DNA of 64,000 nt from Thiomargarita sp. (GTDB taxonomy: Bacteria; Pseudomonadota; Gammaproteobacteria; Beggiatoales; Beggiatoaceae), in assembly GCA_020721005.1 (NCBI GenBank), contig DYNP01000001.1, forward strand, positions 1 through 64,000, given 5' to 3'. Position numbers and translations under genes: made by a program. The notes beneath the pieces were generated by a model. The model was not told the DNA's origin. It saw only the letters and a program-made list of their open reading frames with translations, and searched no databases. How positions within the stretch are numbered: the first letter of the stretch is position 1; each line of letters begins with the position of its first letter. Shown in pieces: positions 9,000 through 18,527 of the stretch.

Positions 9000-11900
9000 A
9001 TGACACTACACCTCTCACACTTAAAAAATCATCTACTATTGCTACTGAGCCTATTGCTGATCGCTTCCCACAGCCATGCTTGGGAACAAACTATTCATGA
9101 CACTAAAATTACCTGGAATCAAAAAGATATTACCATTCACCAAGGAAAAAAACTACTATTCTCTGCCCATAACTTTGCCCAACACTACTTTGAGACCCAC
9201 TATTCTGAACACCTCATCACAACCGATCAGGAATCCTGTGAATATGAACATCAATTTCAACTGCTGTCCATAGTGGGCGACCTGGTCAGCCGTCAAGAAA
9301 CCGAATATCTTGGCTGCGAACAAGCCGCTCACCCCTCCATAAATACCACCTTTACCGCCTTTCGCCTTACCCAACCTGACCATCCCATTTCCTTAACCGA
9401 CTATTTCCCAGAGCCCGATTTACTTTCCGCCTTGCTGGCCGACCCAGTTATCCAAACTGCCCTTGCCAAAACCGAACTTCCCACTCCCCCTGGCAGCCTT
9501 GCTGAACTGGCTCAAACTCTCAACACCGTCTATTTAGAAACCGTTCCCTCTGAATCAGACAATCAAGACACCTGTTTTTACCAACTCACTGAAAATTTTC
9601 TCACCCAATTTGCTTTTCATCGTTTACACAAAGACCAAGTCGCTGTTCGTGTGGCTTTGCCTCCTGCAGTTGGAGCCTGTCGTGCCACCTATGCACAATT
9701 GGAATTACTCTTACCGCTGCCTGCCTCCCTAAAAACTGCCCTCATTCAAGCCGACAGTGGAAAAACAGGCTTTTTGATGCAAAAAGTCCCTGTTAAATCT
9801 CCAATTAAAATTCAATTCTCAACCTCCAACTACAAACTCCAAGAAGCCACTGGACTGCGTGTGACCACAGTTGATCAAGTTCGTGTGCGCACCGCTCCCC
9901 ATTTGGAAGCCACCACTTTGGAACGCTTGGCCATGGGCACCCTCCTCAAAACTTTGGCTCGCACTCGACAACCCACTAAAATTGCTGAGACCAATGATTA
10001 CTGGTTCCTAGTCGAGATCCAACCCAATCAAAAAGGCTGGGTATTTGGGGGATTGACCCAATTGGTGGGACAAAATCTACACAACTTAGACGCTGCCCCC
10101 ACTCATACCATTCTCAAAGACAATGTCCATTTGCGCTCTGCTCCCCACTTACAAAGTGAAATTCTTGACAAATTGCGAAAAAATACCCAAGTCAAAGAAT
10201 TAACCCATTCTGAACAAATATTGGGAGAATATGACTGGTATCTGGTTCGATTGGAAACTGGCAAAGTGGGTTGGGTGTACGGAAAATTCATCCAGTCTCA
10301 ACAAGACCCAGTTACCAAAAATCGTTATCAAACTCAAAATGTTACCCTGGAATGGCAGGATAACGATCTAGTCGCATTTGATCTCCAACAACAACCCCTA
10401 TTTTCTGCACAAACTTGGGCCAGACAACTGTTTGAAGAAAAAGTGGCCTTGCGCCAAACTGCCTGTGAACACACTCACTTATTAACCCCCTTATCCTTTG
10501 TTGGTACCCTGCTCAGCCTCAAAAGTCAAATTCATCAACACTGCCAAGATCAAACAGCCCCAGTCCTAACTCATCAATGGATTACCTTAGATCTTACCAA
10601 ACCTCAGCAACCCCAACAATTGACTGAATTATTTGCAGAAAAGGACCTTCTGCAAGGCTTACTTGCCGATCCCATTTTAGTGCGGGCTCTTAACACATTT
10701 GCCCAGAAAAATGCCGTCACCCTACCTAAATTTAACAATTTAGACAGTTTACACCAATTTTTGCTGCACAATGACATTAAAGTGATCATTGGGGAATGTG
10801 CCTATGCCTTGTCCCTGGATCCTAAAGATCCTCAAAGTCTGCTCACTCAATTTGCCTTTCATCACCTTAAAAATCAACAAGTTGCAGTGCGCATGAATCT
10901 TATACCTGCCCACTGGTGTCAACAAAGTCAAGCCCAACTGGGGATTTATCTCAATTACCCTGCCTCCTTAAATACCTCTTTTCAACAAGCTGCCAATGGC
11001 GCTGCAGGATTTTTGATGAATTCATTGAACAAATCCCAAGGCCAAAAATCCACCCTTCGTTTTCATCTGACTGCTCAGTCTGACGACTCTGATGAAGAAA
11101 TATCGACCGCCCTTCCCATTTCTCCAAAACCAATTGATATTACTAAAAAATTGCGCATTGTTACCGCCTCTCAAGTTAATGTGAGAACGGGTACTAATTT
11201 GCAAGCAACTGTGATCGCCAAGTTGGCATTGGGCAGTTTGGTGGAAGAAGTCTCTCTTCAAGAAGGTTGGTGTCAGGTGGCTTTGGAAGATGGACAGTTG
11301 GGCTGGCTAATCAGTGGCTTGACCTTGCCCTTTGAAAATGATAAAAAAGCCGATATTTACCTAAAATTGACTCGTCAACAGTTGGATAAAAATTTAACCT
11401 TTTCTCAACTCACTGATGTGGGCGAATTTTTGGCTAGAATACGCCCGCAAATTCTTGCTGATGATCCAAAGATTGCTGCTGAATTGGCCTTTGCTTATCT
11501 TAAAATTTTGCAAAGGGGAGCAGCGATGATCGAACAGTTACCTCAAGAAAAACGTTTGACTGCCCCTTACTTATCTTGGTTGGATCAACAAAAAGACAAC
11601 TTGTATTTTGATGAAACAGTGGGGCGCTTGTTGGTGCGTTACCAATTGATTTGGGAATTGCACGACCAATATTATCCCATTCCCATTACTGATCAAATTG
11701 CTTGGCTCAGTACAGAAACTCTCAATTGGGCTTGTCAAAGTCATATTCCTTGTTATTTGGCAGAATTGGAGGCAACGTTGGGTAAATATTTGAAATTTCA
11801 TCCCAAAGGTGCCTATGCTGATCAGGCTTTGGCACAGTTGGGACAGTATATTTCTGAATTGATGCAGGTTAAAACGGAAGTGAGTGCGATGTTAACTTCA

Positions 11901-12023
11901 GAGGAAAAACAGGAAATTGCTCGATTGGTGGGTGTATTAAAGGCTACTTTAGAAAAAGTGGGAGTCCCAGAGGCAAAATTGGTCTTTGATCAATTGGATT
12001 CCCTAAGTAGCTTATTGAACTGA
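9000..12023 (+). CDS. Large secreted protein with internal duplication and three SH3b domains
   Basis: A 1007-residue protein with an N-terminal signal peptide (hydrophobic run LLLLLSLLLIASHSHA). Residues about 28-275 and 440-690 are homologous to each other: both have WxxxDIxxxxGKxLLFSAxxxAxxxFE-like starts, CEHxHxLLxxVGxLxS, a FLTQFAFHxL block and a PASLxTAxxxAxxGxxGFLM ending. Each unit is followed by SH3b-type domains (Val-Arg-Val-Arg-Thr-Ala-Pro, Val-His-Leu-Arg-Ser-Ala-Pro and Val-Asn-Val-Arg-Thr-Gly patterns near residues 290, 375 and 725). SH3b domains usually bind cell-wall peptides, which suggests a periplasmic or cell-surface role. The C-terminal 250 residues are helical with no recognisable domain. 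The repeated unit is unknown to me. GGGGA upstream of the ATG supports the start. Confidence 0.8.
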   Translation: MTLHLSHLKNHLLLLLSLLLIASHSHAWEQTIHDTKITWNQKDITIHQGKKLLFSAHNFAQHYFETHYSEHLITTDQESCEYEHQFQLLSIVGDLVSRQETEYLGCEQAAHPSINTTFTAFRLTQPDHPISLTDYFPEPDLLSALLADPVIQTALAKTELPTPPGSLAELAQTLNTVYLETVPSESDNQDTCFYQLTENFLTQFAFHRLHKDQVAVRVALPPAVGACRATYAQLELLLPLPASLKTALIQADSGKTGFLMQKVPVKSPIKIQFSTSNYKLQEATGLRVTTVDQVRVRTAPHLEATTLERLAMGTLLKTLARTRQPTKIAETNDYWFLVEIQPNQKGWVFGGLTQLVGQNLHNLDAAPTHTILKDNVHLRSAPHLQSEILDKLRKNTQVKELTHSEQILGEYDWYLVRLETGKVGWVYGKFIQSQQDPVTKNRYQTQNVTLEWQDNDLVAFDLQQQPLFSAQTWARQLFEEKVALRQTACEHTHLLTPLSFVGTLLSLKSQIHQHCQDQTAPVLTHQWITLDLTKPQQPQQLTELFAEKDLLQGLLADPILVRALNTFAQKNAVTLPKFNNLDSLHQFLLHNDIKVIIGECAYALSLDPKDPQSLLTQFAFHHLKNQQVAVRMNLIPAHWCQQSQAQLGIYLNYPASLNTSFQQAANGAAGFLMNSLNKSQGQKSTLRFHLTAQSDDSDEEISTALPISPKPIDITKKLRIVTASQVNVRTGTNLQATVIAKLALGSLVEEVSLQEGWCQVALEDGQLGWLISGLTLPFENDKKADIYLKLTRQQLDKNLTFSQLTDVGEFLARIRPQILADDPKIAAELAFAYLKILQRGAAMIEQLPQEKRLTAPYLSWLDQQKDNLYFDETVGRLLVRYQLIWELHDQYYPIPITDQIAWLSTETLNWACQSHIPCYLAELEATLGKYLKFHPKGAYADQALAQLGQYISELMQVKTEVSAMLTSEEKQEIARLVGVLKATLEKVGVPEAKLVFDQLDSLSSLLN

Positions 12024-12329
12024 TCTCCGTTTGTAAATGAGCGATTTTCCCCTATTTCTATTTGGATCATGAATGGTCTGTCCAAATTTGGAATGTTAAG
12101 AAATAGAGATCTGGCAGGATGGGATAAATCTATTTTAATCAAGTTATTACAATGGATTGATGACTTTTTGATCATCAGTTAATAATTATAATGATTATTC
12201 TGGGTTGACTCTATTTTCTTTGGATGGACATTTGTGTTTCATCAGGTATTTTGCTAAGTTATTAACATGAAATGGCAATAATTTCTAAATTGGGTATTTA
12301 ATAACTATTTTACCAAAGGACAATTCATC
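12024..12329. other. Intergenic stretch, no feature recognised
   Basis: About 306 AT-rich bases between the SH3b protein and the next lipoprotein gene. I see no hairpin with a U tract, no RNA gene and no repeat shared with the rest of the window. It presumably contains the promoter of the lipoprotein gene. Confidence 0.4.
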
Positions 12330-12917
12330 ATGAATCATCTTCAAAAATGGGTTAATCTCGTATTATCTTTATATCTTCTCCATCACTTGGCCGCTTGTAC
12401 TATTGTGGTGGGGAACGGTGAAAAATCTCCAGCTCCTCCACTAAATCCCAGGGAGAATACACTCACTAATCTTTCTGAGACGCCGACATCCAATTACTTA
12501 CAAGTTTTAGACTCTGCGTGGACCAATAAGGTCAATGCCGATAAAAATCCGGTGGAGCGTTATCATCAAAGTCCCAATGCCCGTTCTCCTTTATTTTTCT
12601 GGAACAAGTTGCAAGGGGATTCTAATGCGTTAAATCAGTTACGAACGTTTGGTAAATTGGGGATTTGGCATATGTGGTATCATAATGGTCAGTTGGTGGA
12701 GCAAATTTATTTGCCGATTGGTGATGCCAATACTTTCAATCAGTTACAAGCAGAGGTCCAAGCCACTGGTATTTTTACTTGGCGCATTTGGAGTAAGGGA
12801 CCTTGGTCTGGTTCTAAAAAGCAGCGTGGGAATTGGCAGGTGATGATCAGGGATGATCAAGCAATGTATTTGTCATGTGGTGGCCAACCGTGTCAATATC
12901 ACATTTCGGTGAAATAA
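12330..12917 (+). CDS. Lipoprotein with DUF2914-like C-terminal domain
   Basis: A 195-residue protein with a lipoprotein signal peptide (LYLLHHLAAC, Cys at about residue 23), so it is probably anchored in the outer or inner membrane on the periplasmic side. The C-terminal half (IWHMWYHNGQLVEQIYLPIG, WRIWSKGPW, NWQVMIRDD) resembles DUF2914, a small beta domain usually found in exported or membrane proteins. Two Cys near the end (SCGGQPCQY) could form a disulfide. Function unknown. The DUF2914 assignment is from pattern memory and moderately sure. The ATG follows an AAAGGACAATTCATC stretch carrying the ribosome binding site. Confidence 0.7.
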   Translation: MNHLQKWVNLVLSLYLLHHLAACTIVVGNGEKSPAPPLNPRENTLTNLSETPTSNYLQVLDSAWTNKVNADKNPVERYHQSPNARSPLFFWNKLQGDSNALNQLRTFGKLGIWHMWYHNGQLVEQIYLPIGDANTFNQLQAEVQATGIFTWRIWSKGPWSGSKKQRGNWQVMIRDDQAMYLSCGGQPCQYHISVK

Positions 12918-12925
12918 TGGCTAAG

Positions 12926-12953
12926 GAAGGGAATTAAGTTCGTTATTCCCTTC
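12926..12953 (+). terminator. Perfect hairpin after the lipoprotein gene
   Basis: GAAGGGAAT and ATTCCCTTC form a perfect 9-bp stem with a 10-nt loop, 9 bp after the stop codon. The following bases (TAAAATG) are not U-rich, so it may stabilise the mRNA end rather than terminate on its own. Confidence 0.45.
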
Positions 12954-12978
12954 TAAAATGCAATTTGATTGATTGGGC

Positions 12979-13019
12979 AAAAAAAAACCTTTCTCAAAAG
13001 GCAATGCTTTCAAGAAAGG
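12979..13019 (-). terminator. Intrinsic terminator, minus strand
   Basis: On the minus strand CCTTTCT and AGAAAGG pair and are followed directly by nine T residues (12979-12987). It lies about 300 bp beyond the end of ppc and would be the second of two terminators facing ppc transcription. Confidence 0.55.
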
Positions 13020-13185
13020 CAATTCACAACCACACATTTAAGGAGAATCGAACGAAAAATCTGTAATTTTACTTGATTTTTATTGGATTATTCATGGTTA
13101 TTATGAGGATGAGTCCAGGTCTAAATTATTGAATAATCTAAAAAATAGTCAAAGAATTCTGGGCAATAACTAAAGTCTCAGGGTT

Positions 13186-13220
13186 TAAAAAGAACCTCTC
13201 ATGACCTACCTTGAGAGGTT
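13186..13220 (-). terminator. Intrinsic terminator of ppc
   Basis: On the minus strand AACCTCTCA and TGAGAGGTT form a perfect 9-bp stem with a 10-nt loop followed by CTTTTT. It lies about 90 bp after the ppc stop codon. The gap between the lipoprotein gene and ppc (12918-13308) otherwise holds only the two hairpins listed before this. Confidence 0.65.
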
Positions 13221-13308
13221 TAATATTAAGGAGAAATGCCAATTGAGTTTAGGCAAGTTACATACCAATTGTTCAATGACTCCGTCGATTCTCTAAACTG
13301 ATCTGTAT

Positions 13309-16155
13309 TTATCCGGTATTTCGCATGCCTGCTGCAATCGCGTTAATCGAACGTAAAATGGGATTTAACCAACGTTGCACTTCAACTTCATTGGTTTCCC
13401 CATGCGCAATTAAAGTTCGATACTGCTTAAGCAGGTGAATTTGAATGGTGTTGAGGGGGTCAATGTACGGCAAACGTCGGGCAATGGACAGGGCAAGGAA
13501 GGGATTTTCATGTTCAAGATCAGCTTCTTTACTTAAATCATGCAGGTAATGTTGGGTACGTTCATATTCTTCGGTAATGGTGTTGAAGATGGCGGCGGTT
13601 TGAGGATGTCCACAAAGTTGAGTGTATTGTTGGGCAATGTGCATGTCTGTTTTGTACAGGGCCATTTTAATGTTGCTTAACAGGACTCGAAAAAATGGCC
13701 ATTCTTTGTACATGCGTTGTAAAAGGAGCAAATTATCCGTTTTCTGTAGACAAAATTGTTCCAGAGCCGTGCCCAATCCATACCAGGCGGGCAGGGTGTG
13801 TCGGGCTTGGGACCATCCAAATACCCAAGGAATGGCCCGAATAGAATATTTGGAAGGATTGTCTGCTTTACGACGAGCTGGACGAGAACCAATATTGAGC
13901 AATCCAATTTCTAAAACTGGGGTGGTTTGATAAAAGTAATCGATAAAACCTTCTGTAAAATCAGTCAGTTGCCGGTAATGCTGTTCTCCAAAACGGGCCA
14001 ATTCTGCCATGGCCTGTAAAAATTCTGGAAATTCTGGTTGGGAATCTTTGAGAAATAGGGAAATACCGGTGGCTTTAAATAAACCAGCAGCAGCCACCGT
14101 CAATTCATAAACAGCGGTCTCTGGTTGACTGTATTTATAGGCCAACACCTCACCTTGTTCAGTGAATTTGATTTGCCCTCTTACAGTCCCCACTGGTTGG
14201 GATACAATGGCTTCATAAGTGGAGCCACCTCCTCTTCCCACTGTGCCTCCACGACCATGAAACAGTCGACACTGAATGCCTTGCTGATCGCACAGTTGGG
14301 TGATTTTTTGTTGAGCCTGATACAAATACCAAGAGGAGGCTAGGATGCCCCCATCTTTACAGGAATCGGAATAGCCCAGCATCACTTCTTGTAAATGACC
14401 CGTTGCAGCCAGCAAGTCTCGATAAATTGGTTGCTCAAATAAACGCCCCAACACTTGATCGACTTGACTTAAATCTTCAATAGTCTCAAACAATGGAGAC
14501 ACTGCCAGATGACAGTACCATTGTCCGGTTTGACGACCGACCAGACCGACCAACTGGGCTAATTTAAGCACTTCCAAAACATGACTGGCCTGATGAGTCA
14601 TGGAAATAACATAGTGATCAATCACTTGCTCACTGATTTCTATTCTCATTTTGCTTATAATTTGGAACACAGCCAAAGTCTCTTGAGTCTCCTCAGTAAA
14701 ATCGCCAGGTGACCAAGGGGGAACGGCTTCTGCCAAACTGTTGGCTAATAAGTGTAAACGTTCCGTTTCATTTAAAGCAGCATAATCCAGTCCCTGAGTT
14801 TTGGCAAACCATTCCTGAATGGCAGTGGTGTGACGAGTGGATTCTTGCCGAATATCCAATTTCATCAGATGAAAGCCAAAGGTCTCTACCAAGCGAATGA
14901 GGTCTTTTAACTTGCCATGAGCCACCTTTTCATCGCCATGGGATATGAGTGAGGCTTGGATAATTTTCAGGTCGTGATAAAAATCTCGCACATGGGCATA
15001 ACTGCGAACTTGGTAAAAACCCAGTTGTTCATCTTCTGGATTTTTCAGGCAACTTTCCACAGTTTTTAGAGTAAATTCAATGCGTTGCTGCATAATCAAC
15101 AGTTTGCGTCGATACACTTCTAACTGGTGAAAAGCAAAAGATTGGCAATTCATCTCTTCACACCAACGAATATCATCATGCAACTGATCAAGAAATTCTG
15201 AGGTGGGTTGGCAAAATTGATAGGAGTGAGTTAAAATATGAGTGAGCTCATAAAGACGGCGCCGATATTCTTGGAGAATTTCTATCTTTTGCATCCGCAA
15301 TGCTTTGGCAGTCACCTGGTGAGTCACAAATGGATTGCCATCTCGATCACCGCCGATCCAAGAGCCAAATTGGATAAAACTGGGCACAGTTAAAGGGTAA
15401 TGTGGATACTCCTTAAACACCCGTTTTAAAGTGCGCTCTATGCCTCTGTAAGCGCGTGGGACCGCTTTAAATAAACTCTCTTGAAAATAAGAGAGACCAT
15501 TTTTAATTTCATCAGTCACTTGCAATCGATAACTGCGCACTTCATCCGTTTTCCAGAGAATATGAATTTGGGCCTCCAATTCATCTTCCAATTCCTGTTT
15601 TTGCAAAGTACTTAACCGGCGATTACACAGGCGTTCCATAGAAATGAATATGCGTCTTAATACGCGCATAATAGTGTGTCTGCGAGCTTCAGTAGGATGA
15701 GCAGTGAAGACAGATAAGTAATTGAGTTGATTGAAAAGAGTTTGAATTTGTAAGGGACTTAGCCCTGCATTCAAGAATTGGCGCAATACGACATCAAAAG
15801 ACCCTTCCCACAAAGGTCCTCCGGCGTATTCAAAATTCAATCGTTGCTGATATTTGAACAATTCATCGGCGATGTTAATGAGACTGAAGTAAATATTAAA
15901 AGCTCGAATCACTTCAGTCAACACTTCTGGGGGCAAAGATTGAATGAGGGCCACCAGTTTCTGATGTTTTTGGGGACTGTATTTTTTATGGAGACTGATA
16001 AAATCTTTGCGCAAGGTTTCCACAGTCATGTACACTTGGCCATGGGCACGTTCCAACAGGACTTTGCCCAGCATTTTGCCAAATAACTTGACTTGTTTAC
16101 GCAACAAACGATCATTGATGGGCATGGGTGTTAAATTTCGAGTTTGGGACTTCAT
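13309..16155 (-). CDS. ppc: Phosphoenolpyruvate carboxylase
   Basis: Cytosolic anaplerotic enzyme that carboxylates PEP with bicarbonate to oxaloacetate. All family blocks are present: VFTAHPTEARRHTI (catalytic His), GYSDSCKDGGILASSW, FHGRGGTVGRGGG, the allosteric/catalytic region AIPWVFGWSQARHTLPAWYG, and the conserved C-terminus ending MRNTG. The ATG at 16155 gives 948 residues, slightly long for the family (880-940). The frame extends to another ATG at 16185, which would overlap the divergent mazG start codon by 2 bp, so 16155 is preferred. The gap to mazG is then only 28 bp, and the two genes must overlap their promoters with each other's coding regions. Confidence 0.95.
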   Translation of the reverse strand: MKSQTRNLTPMPINDRLLRKQVKLFGKMLGKVLLERAHGQVYMTVETLRKDFISLHKKYSPQKHQKLVALIQSLPPEVLTEVIRAFNIYFSLINIADELFKYQQRLNFEYAGGPLWEGSFDVVLRQFLNAGLSPLQIQTLFNQLNYLSVFTAHPTEARRHTIMRVLRRIFISMERLCNRRLSTLQKQELEDELEAQIHILWKTDEVRSYRLQVTDEIKNGLSYFQESLFKAVPRAYRGIERTLKRVFKEYPHYPLTVPSFIQFGSWIGGDRDGNPFVTHQVTAKALRMQKIEILQEYRRRLYELTHILTHSYQFCQPTSEFLDQLHDDIRWCEEMNCQSFAFHQLEVYRRKLLIMQQRIEFTLKTVESCLKNPEDEQLGFYQVRSYAHVRDFYHDLKIIQASLISHGDEKVAHGKLKDLIRLVETFGFHLMKLDIRQESTRHTTAIQEWFAKTQGLDYAALNETERLHLLANSLAEAVPPWSPGDFTEETQETLAVFQIISKMRIEISEQVIDHYVISMTHQASHVLEVLKLAQLVGLVGRQTGQWYCHLAVSPLFETIEDLSQVDQVLGRLFEQPIYRDLLAATGHLQEVMLGYSDSCKDGGILASSWYLYQAQQKITQLCDQQGIQCRLFHGRGGTVGRGGGSTYEAIVSQPVGTVRGQIKFTEQGEVLAYKYSQPETAVYELTVAAAGLFKATGISLFLKDSQPEFPEFLQAMAELARFGEQHYRQLTDFTEGFIDYFYQTTPVLEIGLLNIGSRPARRKADNPSKYSIRAIPWVFGWSQARHTLPAWYGLGTALEQFCLQKTDNLLLLQRMYKEWPFFRVLLSNIKMALYKTDMHIAQQYTQLCGHPQTAAIFNTITEEYERTQHYLHDLSKEADLEHENPFLALSIARRLPYIDPLNTIQIHLLKQYRTLIAHGETNEVEVQRWLNPILRSINAIAAGMRNTG

Positions 16156-16183
16156 TGTTTTATTACTTTTTGGAAAGGAAAGC

Positions 16184-16993
16184 ATGACTTTTAATCCACA
16201 CGATCAGGCCGCAATCGCTTTCAAACGATTGTTGGGCATTATGGATGAGTTACGGGAAAAATGCCCTTGGGATCGCCAGCAAACTTGGGAATCACTTCGT
16301 CATTATACCATTGAGGAGGTGTATGAATTGGCTGATGCCATTTTGGCAGGCGAATTGGAGGCGGTAAAAAAAGAGCTGGGAGATTTATTGTTGCATGTTG
16401 TATTTTATGCTAAATTGGGTGCAGAACAACAAGTGTTTGATATTACAGCTGTTATTGAAGCAATTTGTGAAAAATTAATCGTCCGTCACCCTCATGTATT
16501 CGCTGATACAGTGGTTGAAAATGAGGCCCAAGTCAGACGGAATTGGGAGTTATTAAAACTGCAAGAGCAGAATTCTAAAGGTGGAGTATTGTCTGGAGTG
16601 CCTACTTCATTACCAGCTTTAGTTAAAGCGTTGCGCATTCAAGAAAAGGCACGCAGTGTTGGATTTGACTGGTCCGATCGAGAACAAGTTTGGCAGAAGG
16701 TGGAGGAAGAATTGTCGGAATTTAAAGAATTGTGGGTGAATCATGTGATTACTGATCAGGAAGCTGCTGAGTTGGAGTTTGGAGATTTATTATTCTCGTT
16801 GGTTAATTATGCCCGTTTTATCGATATCAACGCGGAAACTGCTTTGGAAAAAACCAATCGTAAGTTCATGAAAAGATTTCGTTATATTGAAGAGGCGGCG
16901 CAAAAATTGGGGTGTGGCATTCAAGATTTAACTGCCGAACAAAAGGAACAATATTGGGAGGAAGCTAAACTGTTGAGTAAAGTGAGAACGTGA
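16184..16993 (+). CDS. mazG: Nucleoside triphosphate pyrophosphohydrolase MazG
   Basis: A 269-residue all-helical house-cleaning enzyme that hydrolyses NTPs and dNTPs to NMP and pyrophosphate. It has two MazG repeats. The first holds CPWDRQQTWESLRHYTIEEVYELADAI and ELGDLLLHVVFYA, giving the metal-binding ExxE...ExxD residues; the second has VEEELSEF and ELEFGDLLFSLVNYAR. The open frame extends 59 codons upstream, but family members begin just before the residue pattern seen from this ATG, which has AAGGAAAGC immediately upstream. Length fits E. coli MazG (263). Confidence 0.94.
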   Translation: MTFNPHDQAAIAFKRLLGIMDELREKCPWDRQQTWESLRHYTIEEVYELADAILAGELEAVKKELGDLLLHVVFYAKLGAEQQVFDITAVIEAICEKLIVRHPHVFADTVVENEAQVRRNWELLKLQEQNSKGGVLSGVPTSLPALVKALRIQEKARSVGFDWSDREQVWQKVEEELSEFKELWVNHVITDQEAAELEFGDLLFSLVNYARFIDINAETALEKTNRKFMKRFRYIEEAAQKLGCGIQDLTAEQKEQYWEEAKLLSKVRT

Positions 16994-17050
16994 TAGTGAG
17001 AATAGAAGGTTACCAAGCCATTACTTTGTAAAGTCCATTAGGAATAATAG

Positions 17051-17872
17051 ATGATGATTAAGCACCGTCATACTTATAGCGCAGTTGGTTTTTTGTTATT
17101 TTTAGTTCTCATGAGAACGGCTCTTGGGGAATTGGTTGTATACGATTATGAAATTGTACATACTTATCCCCATGATCCACAAGCGTTTACTCAAGGTCTG
17201 TTGTATCATAAGGGATTTTTGTATGAAAGTACAGGGTTATGGGGACAATCCAGTTTGCGCAAAGTGGAATTGAGCACAGGTAAGGTCTTGCAGAAATATT
17301 CCTTGCAAGATCAGTATTTTGCTGAAGGAATTACACTTTGGGAAGATAAAATTATACAGTTGACTTGGCGCAATCGACAAGGTTTTACTTATTCCTTATC
17401 TTCCTTGTTGCCCTTAAGTTCTTTTCCCTATTTTAGTGAAGGGTGGGGAATTACTCATGATGGGCAACAATTGATTGCCAGTGATGGCAGTCATCACTTG
17501 TATTTCTTGGATCCGGTCACGTTTGAAGTGAAGCGTCAGTTGCCCATTTATCATCAGGGGCGACCTTTGATTAAATTGAATGAGTTGGAATATATTGAGG
17601 GCGAAATTTGGGCGAATATTTGGGAACAACCTTATATTGCTCGCATTTCTCCAACAACTGGGAAAGTTACCGGTTGGATCGATTGTTCCGCCTTGGTAAA
17701 AATTCATGGGGATTCGCGCCGCAAAGTGCTCAATGGCATTGCTTATGACGCCAAGGATAAACGTTTGTTTATAACCGGTAAGTTATGGTCCCATGTTTTT
17801 GAAGTGCGCCCAGTCCCTAGATTAACTGATATGTCCGAACACATCGTTCCGCCAAAGAAGAGTCATGAGTGA
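17051..17872 (+). CDS. Glutaminyl-peptide cyclotransferase (plant/bacterial beta-propeller type)
   Basis: A 273-residue exported enzyme expected to cyclise N-terminal Gln of proteins to pyroglutamate in the periplasm. A signal peptide (FLLFLVLMRTALG) is followed by the family start YDYEIVHTYPHDPQAFTQGLLY, then FLYESTGLWGQSSLRKVEL, FAEGITLWEDKIIQLTW, FSEGWGITHDGQQLIASDGS and LNELEYIEGEIWANIW, all signatures of the five-bladed propeller QC family. AGGA 8 nt upstream supports the start. Its 3' end overlaps the convergent ATPase gene by 56 bp. Identification is strong; the physiological substrates are unknown. Confidence 0.92.
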   Translation: MMIKHRHTYSAVGFLLFLVLMRTALGELVVYDYEIVHTYPHDPQAFTQGLLYHKGFLYESTGLWGQSSLRKVELSTGKVLQKYSLQDQYFAEGITLWEDKIIQLTWRNRQGFTYSLSSLLPLSSFPYFSEGWGITHDGQQLIASDGSHHLYFLDPVTFEVKRQLPIYHQGRPLIKLNELEYIEGEIWANIWEQPYIARISPTTGKVTGWIDCSALVKIHGDSRRKVLNGIAYDAKDKRLFITGKLWSHVFEVRPVPRLTDMSEHIVPPKKSHE

Positions 17873-18482
17873 CTAAGACTAAGGTAGTTCCCAATTCCAT
17901 TTGTAATGAGAACAATAATTCGATGATGCGTTTGCCAGTGGCGTGATCCAAGTTACCCGTGGGCTCATCAGCAAACAAAACTTGAGGTTTACAGGCAAAA
18001 GCCCGAGCAATGGCAACGCGCTGTTGTTCCCCTCCGGACAGTTGGTGCGGGGTGTGATGGAGGCGAGCGGTGAGACCGACTTGTTCGAGAACTTTAAGGG
18101 CGATATTTTTGGGTTGCGCTTGCCCAGCCAGTTCCAGGGGCAGGAGAACATTTCCCAGGGCAGTCAGTCCGGGCAACAGGTGAAAAGATTGAAATACAAA
18201 ACCCACCTTTCCCGCGCGCAGTTGAGCCCGTTGATCTTCAGTTAATGGGTTCAATTCTTGTCCCAGTAAGGTGACTGTACCCTCGCTCGGATGATCCAGT
18301 CCTGCAAGGAGACCGAGCAAAGTGGATTTACCAGAGCCCGAGGCGCCCACAATGGCCACCGCTTCTTGGGGTTGAATGGTGAGGTCAATGGTTTTGAGAA
18401 TGGTTAAGGGGCCTGCCGGCCCTTCAATGGTTTTGCTGAGTTGGTTGGCTACAATGATGGGAATCATGGTCACAGGTCTCAT
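17817..18482 (-). CDS. ABC transporter ATP-binding protein, LolD/YbbA type, without adjacent permease
   Basis: A 221-residue MacB/LolD-class ATPase with Walker A (GASGSGKST), Q loop (FVFQSFHLLPGLTALGNV), signature LSGGEQQRVAIARA, Walker B (VLFADEPTGNLD) and H loop (VTHD). Such ATPases normally pair with a FtsX-like permease to extrude lipoproteins or other hydrophobic molecules. YbbA of E. coli pairs with YbbP. No permease lies within 10 kb on either side, so the partner must be encoded elsewhere. The gene ends inside the convergent cyclotransferase gene (56-bp overlap). Two ATGs (18482 and 18467) are possible starts; neither has a clear ribosome binding site. Confidence 0.9.
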   Translation of the reverse strand: MRPVTMIPIIVANQLSKTIEGPAGPLTILKTIDLTIQPQEAVAIVGASGSGKSTLLGLLAGLDHPSEGTVTLLGQELNPLTEDQRAQLRAGKVGFVFQSFHLLPGLTALGNVLLPLELAGQAQPKNIALKVLEQVGLTARLHHTPHQLSGGEQQRVAIARAFACKPQVLFADEPTGNLDHATGKRIIELLFSLQMELGTTLVLVTHDSSLAERCVRTYQLI

Positions 18483-18527
18483 ATGTCTGAATCAGAATTT
18501 GTAGAGTTTCCAGAATGAGAAAAACGC

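Noticed and set aside
16007-16183. N-terminal extension of MazG
   Set aside because: The extra 59 codons are antisense to ppc and precede the family start; the ATG at 16184 has the ribosome binding site.
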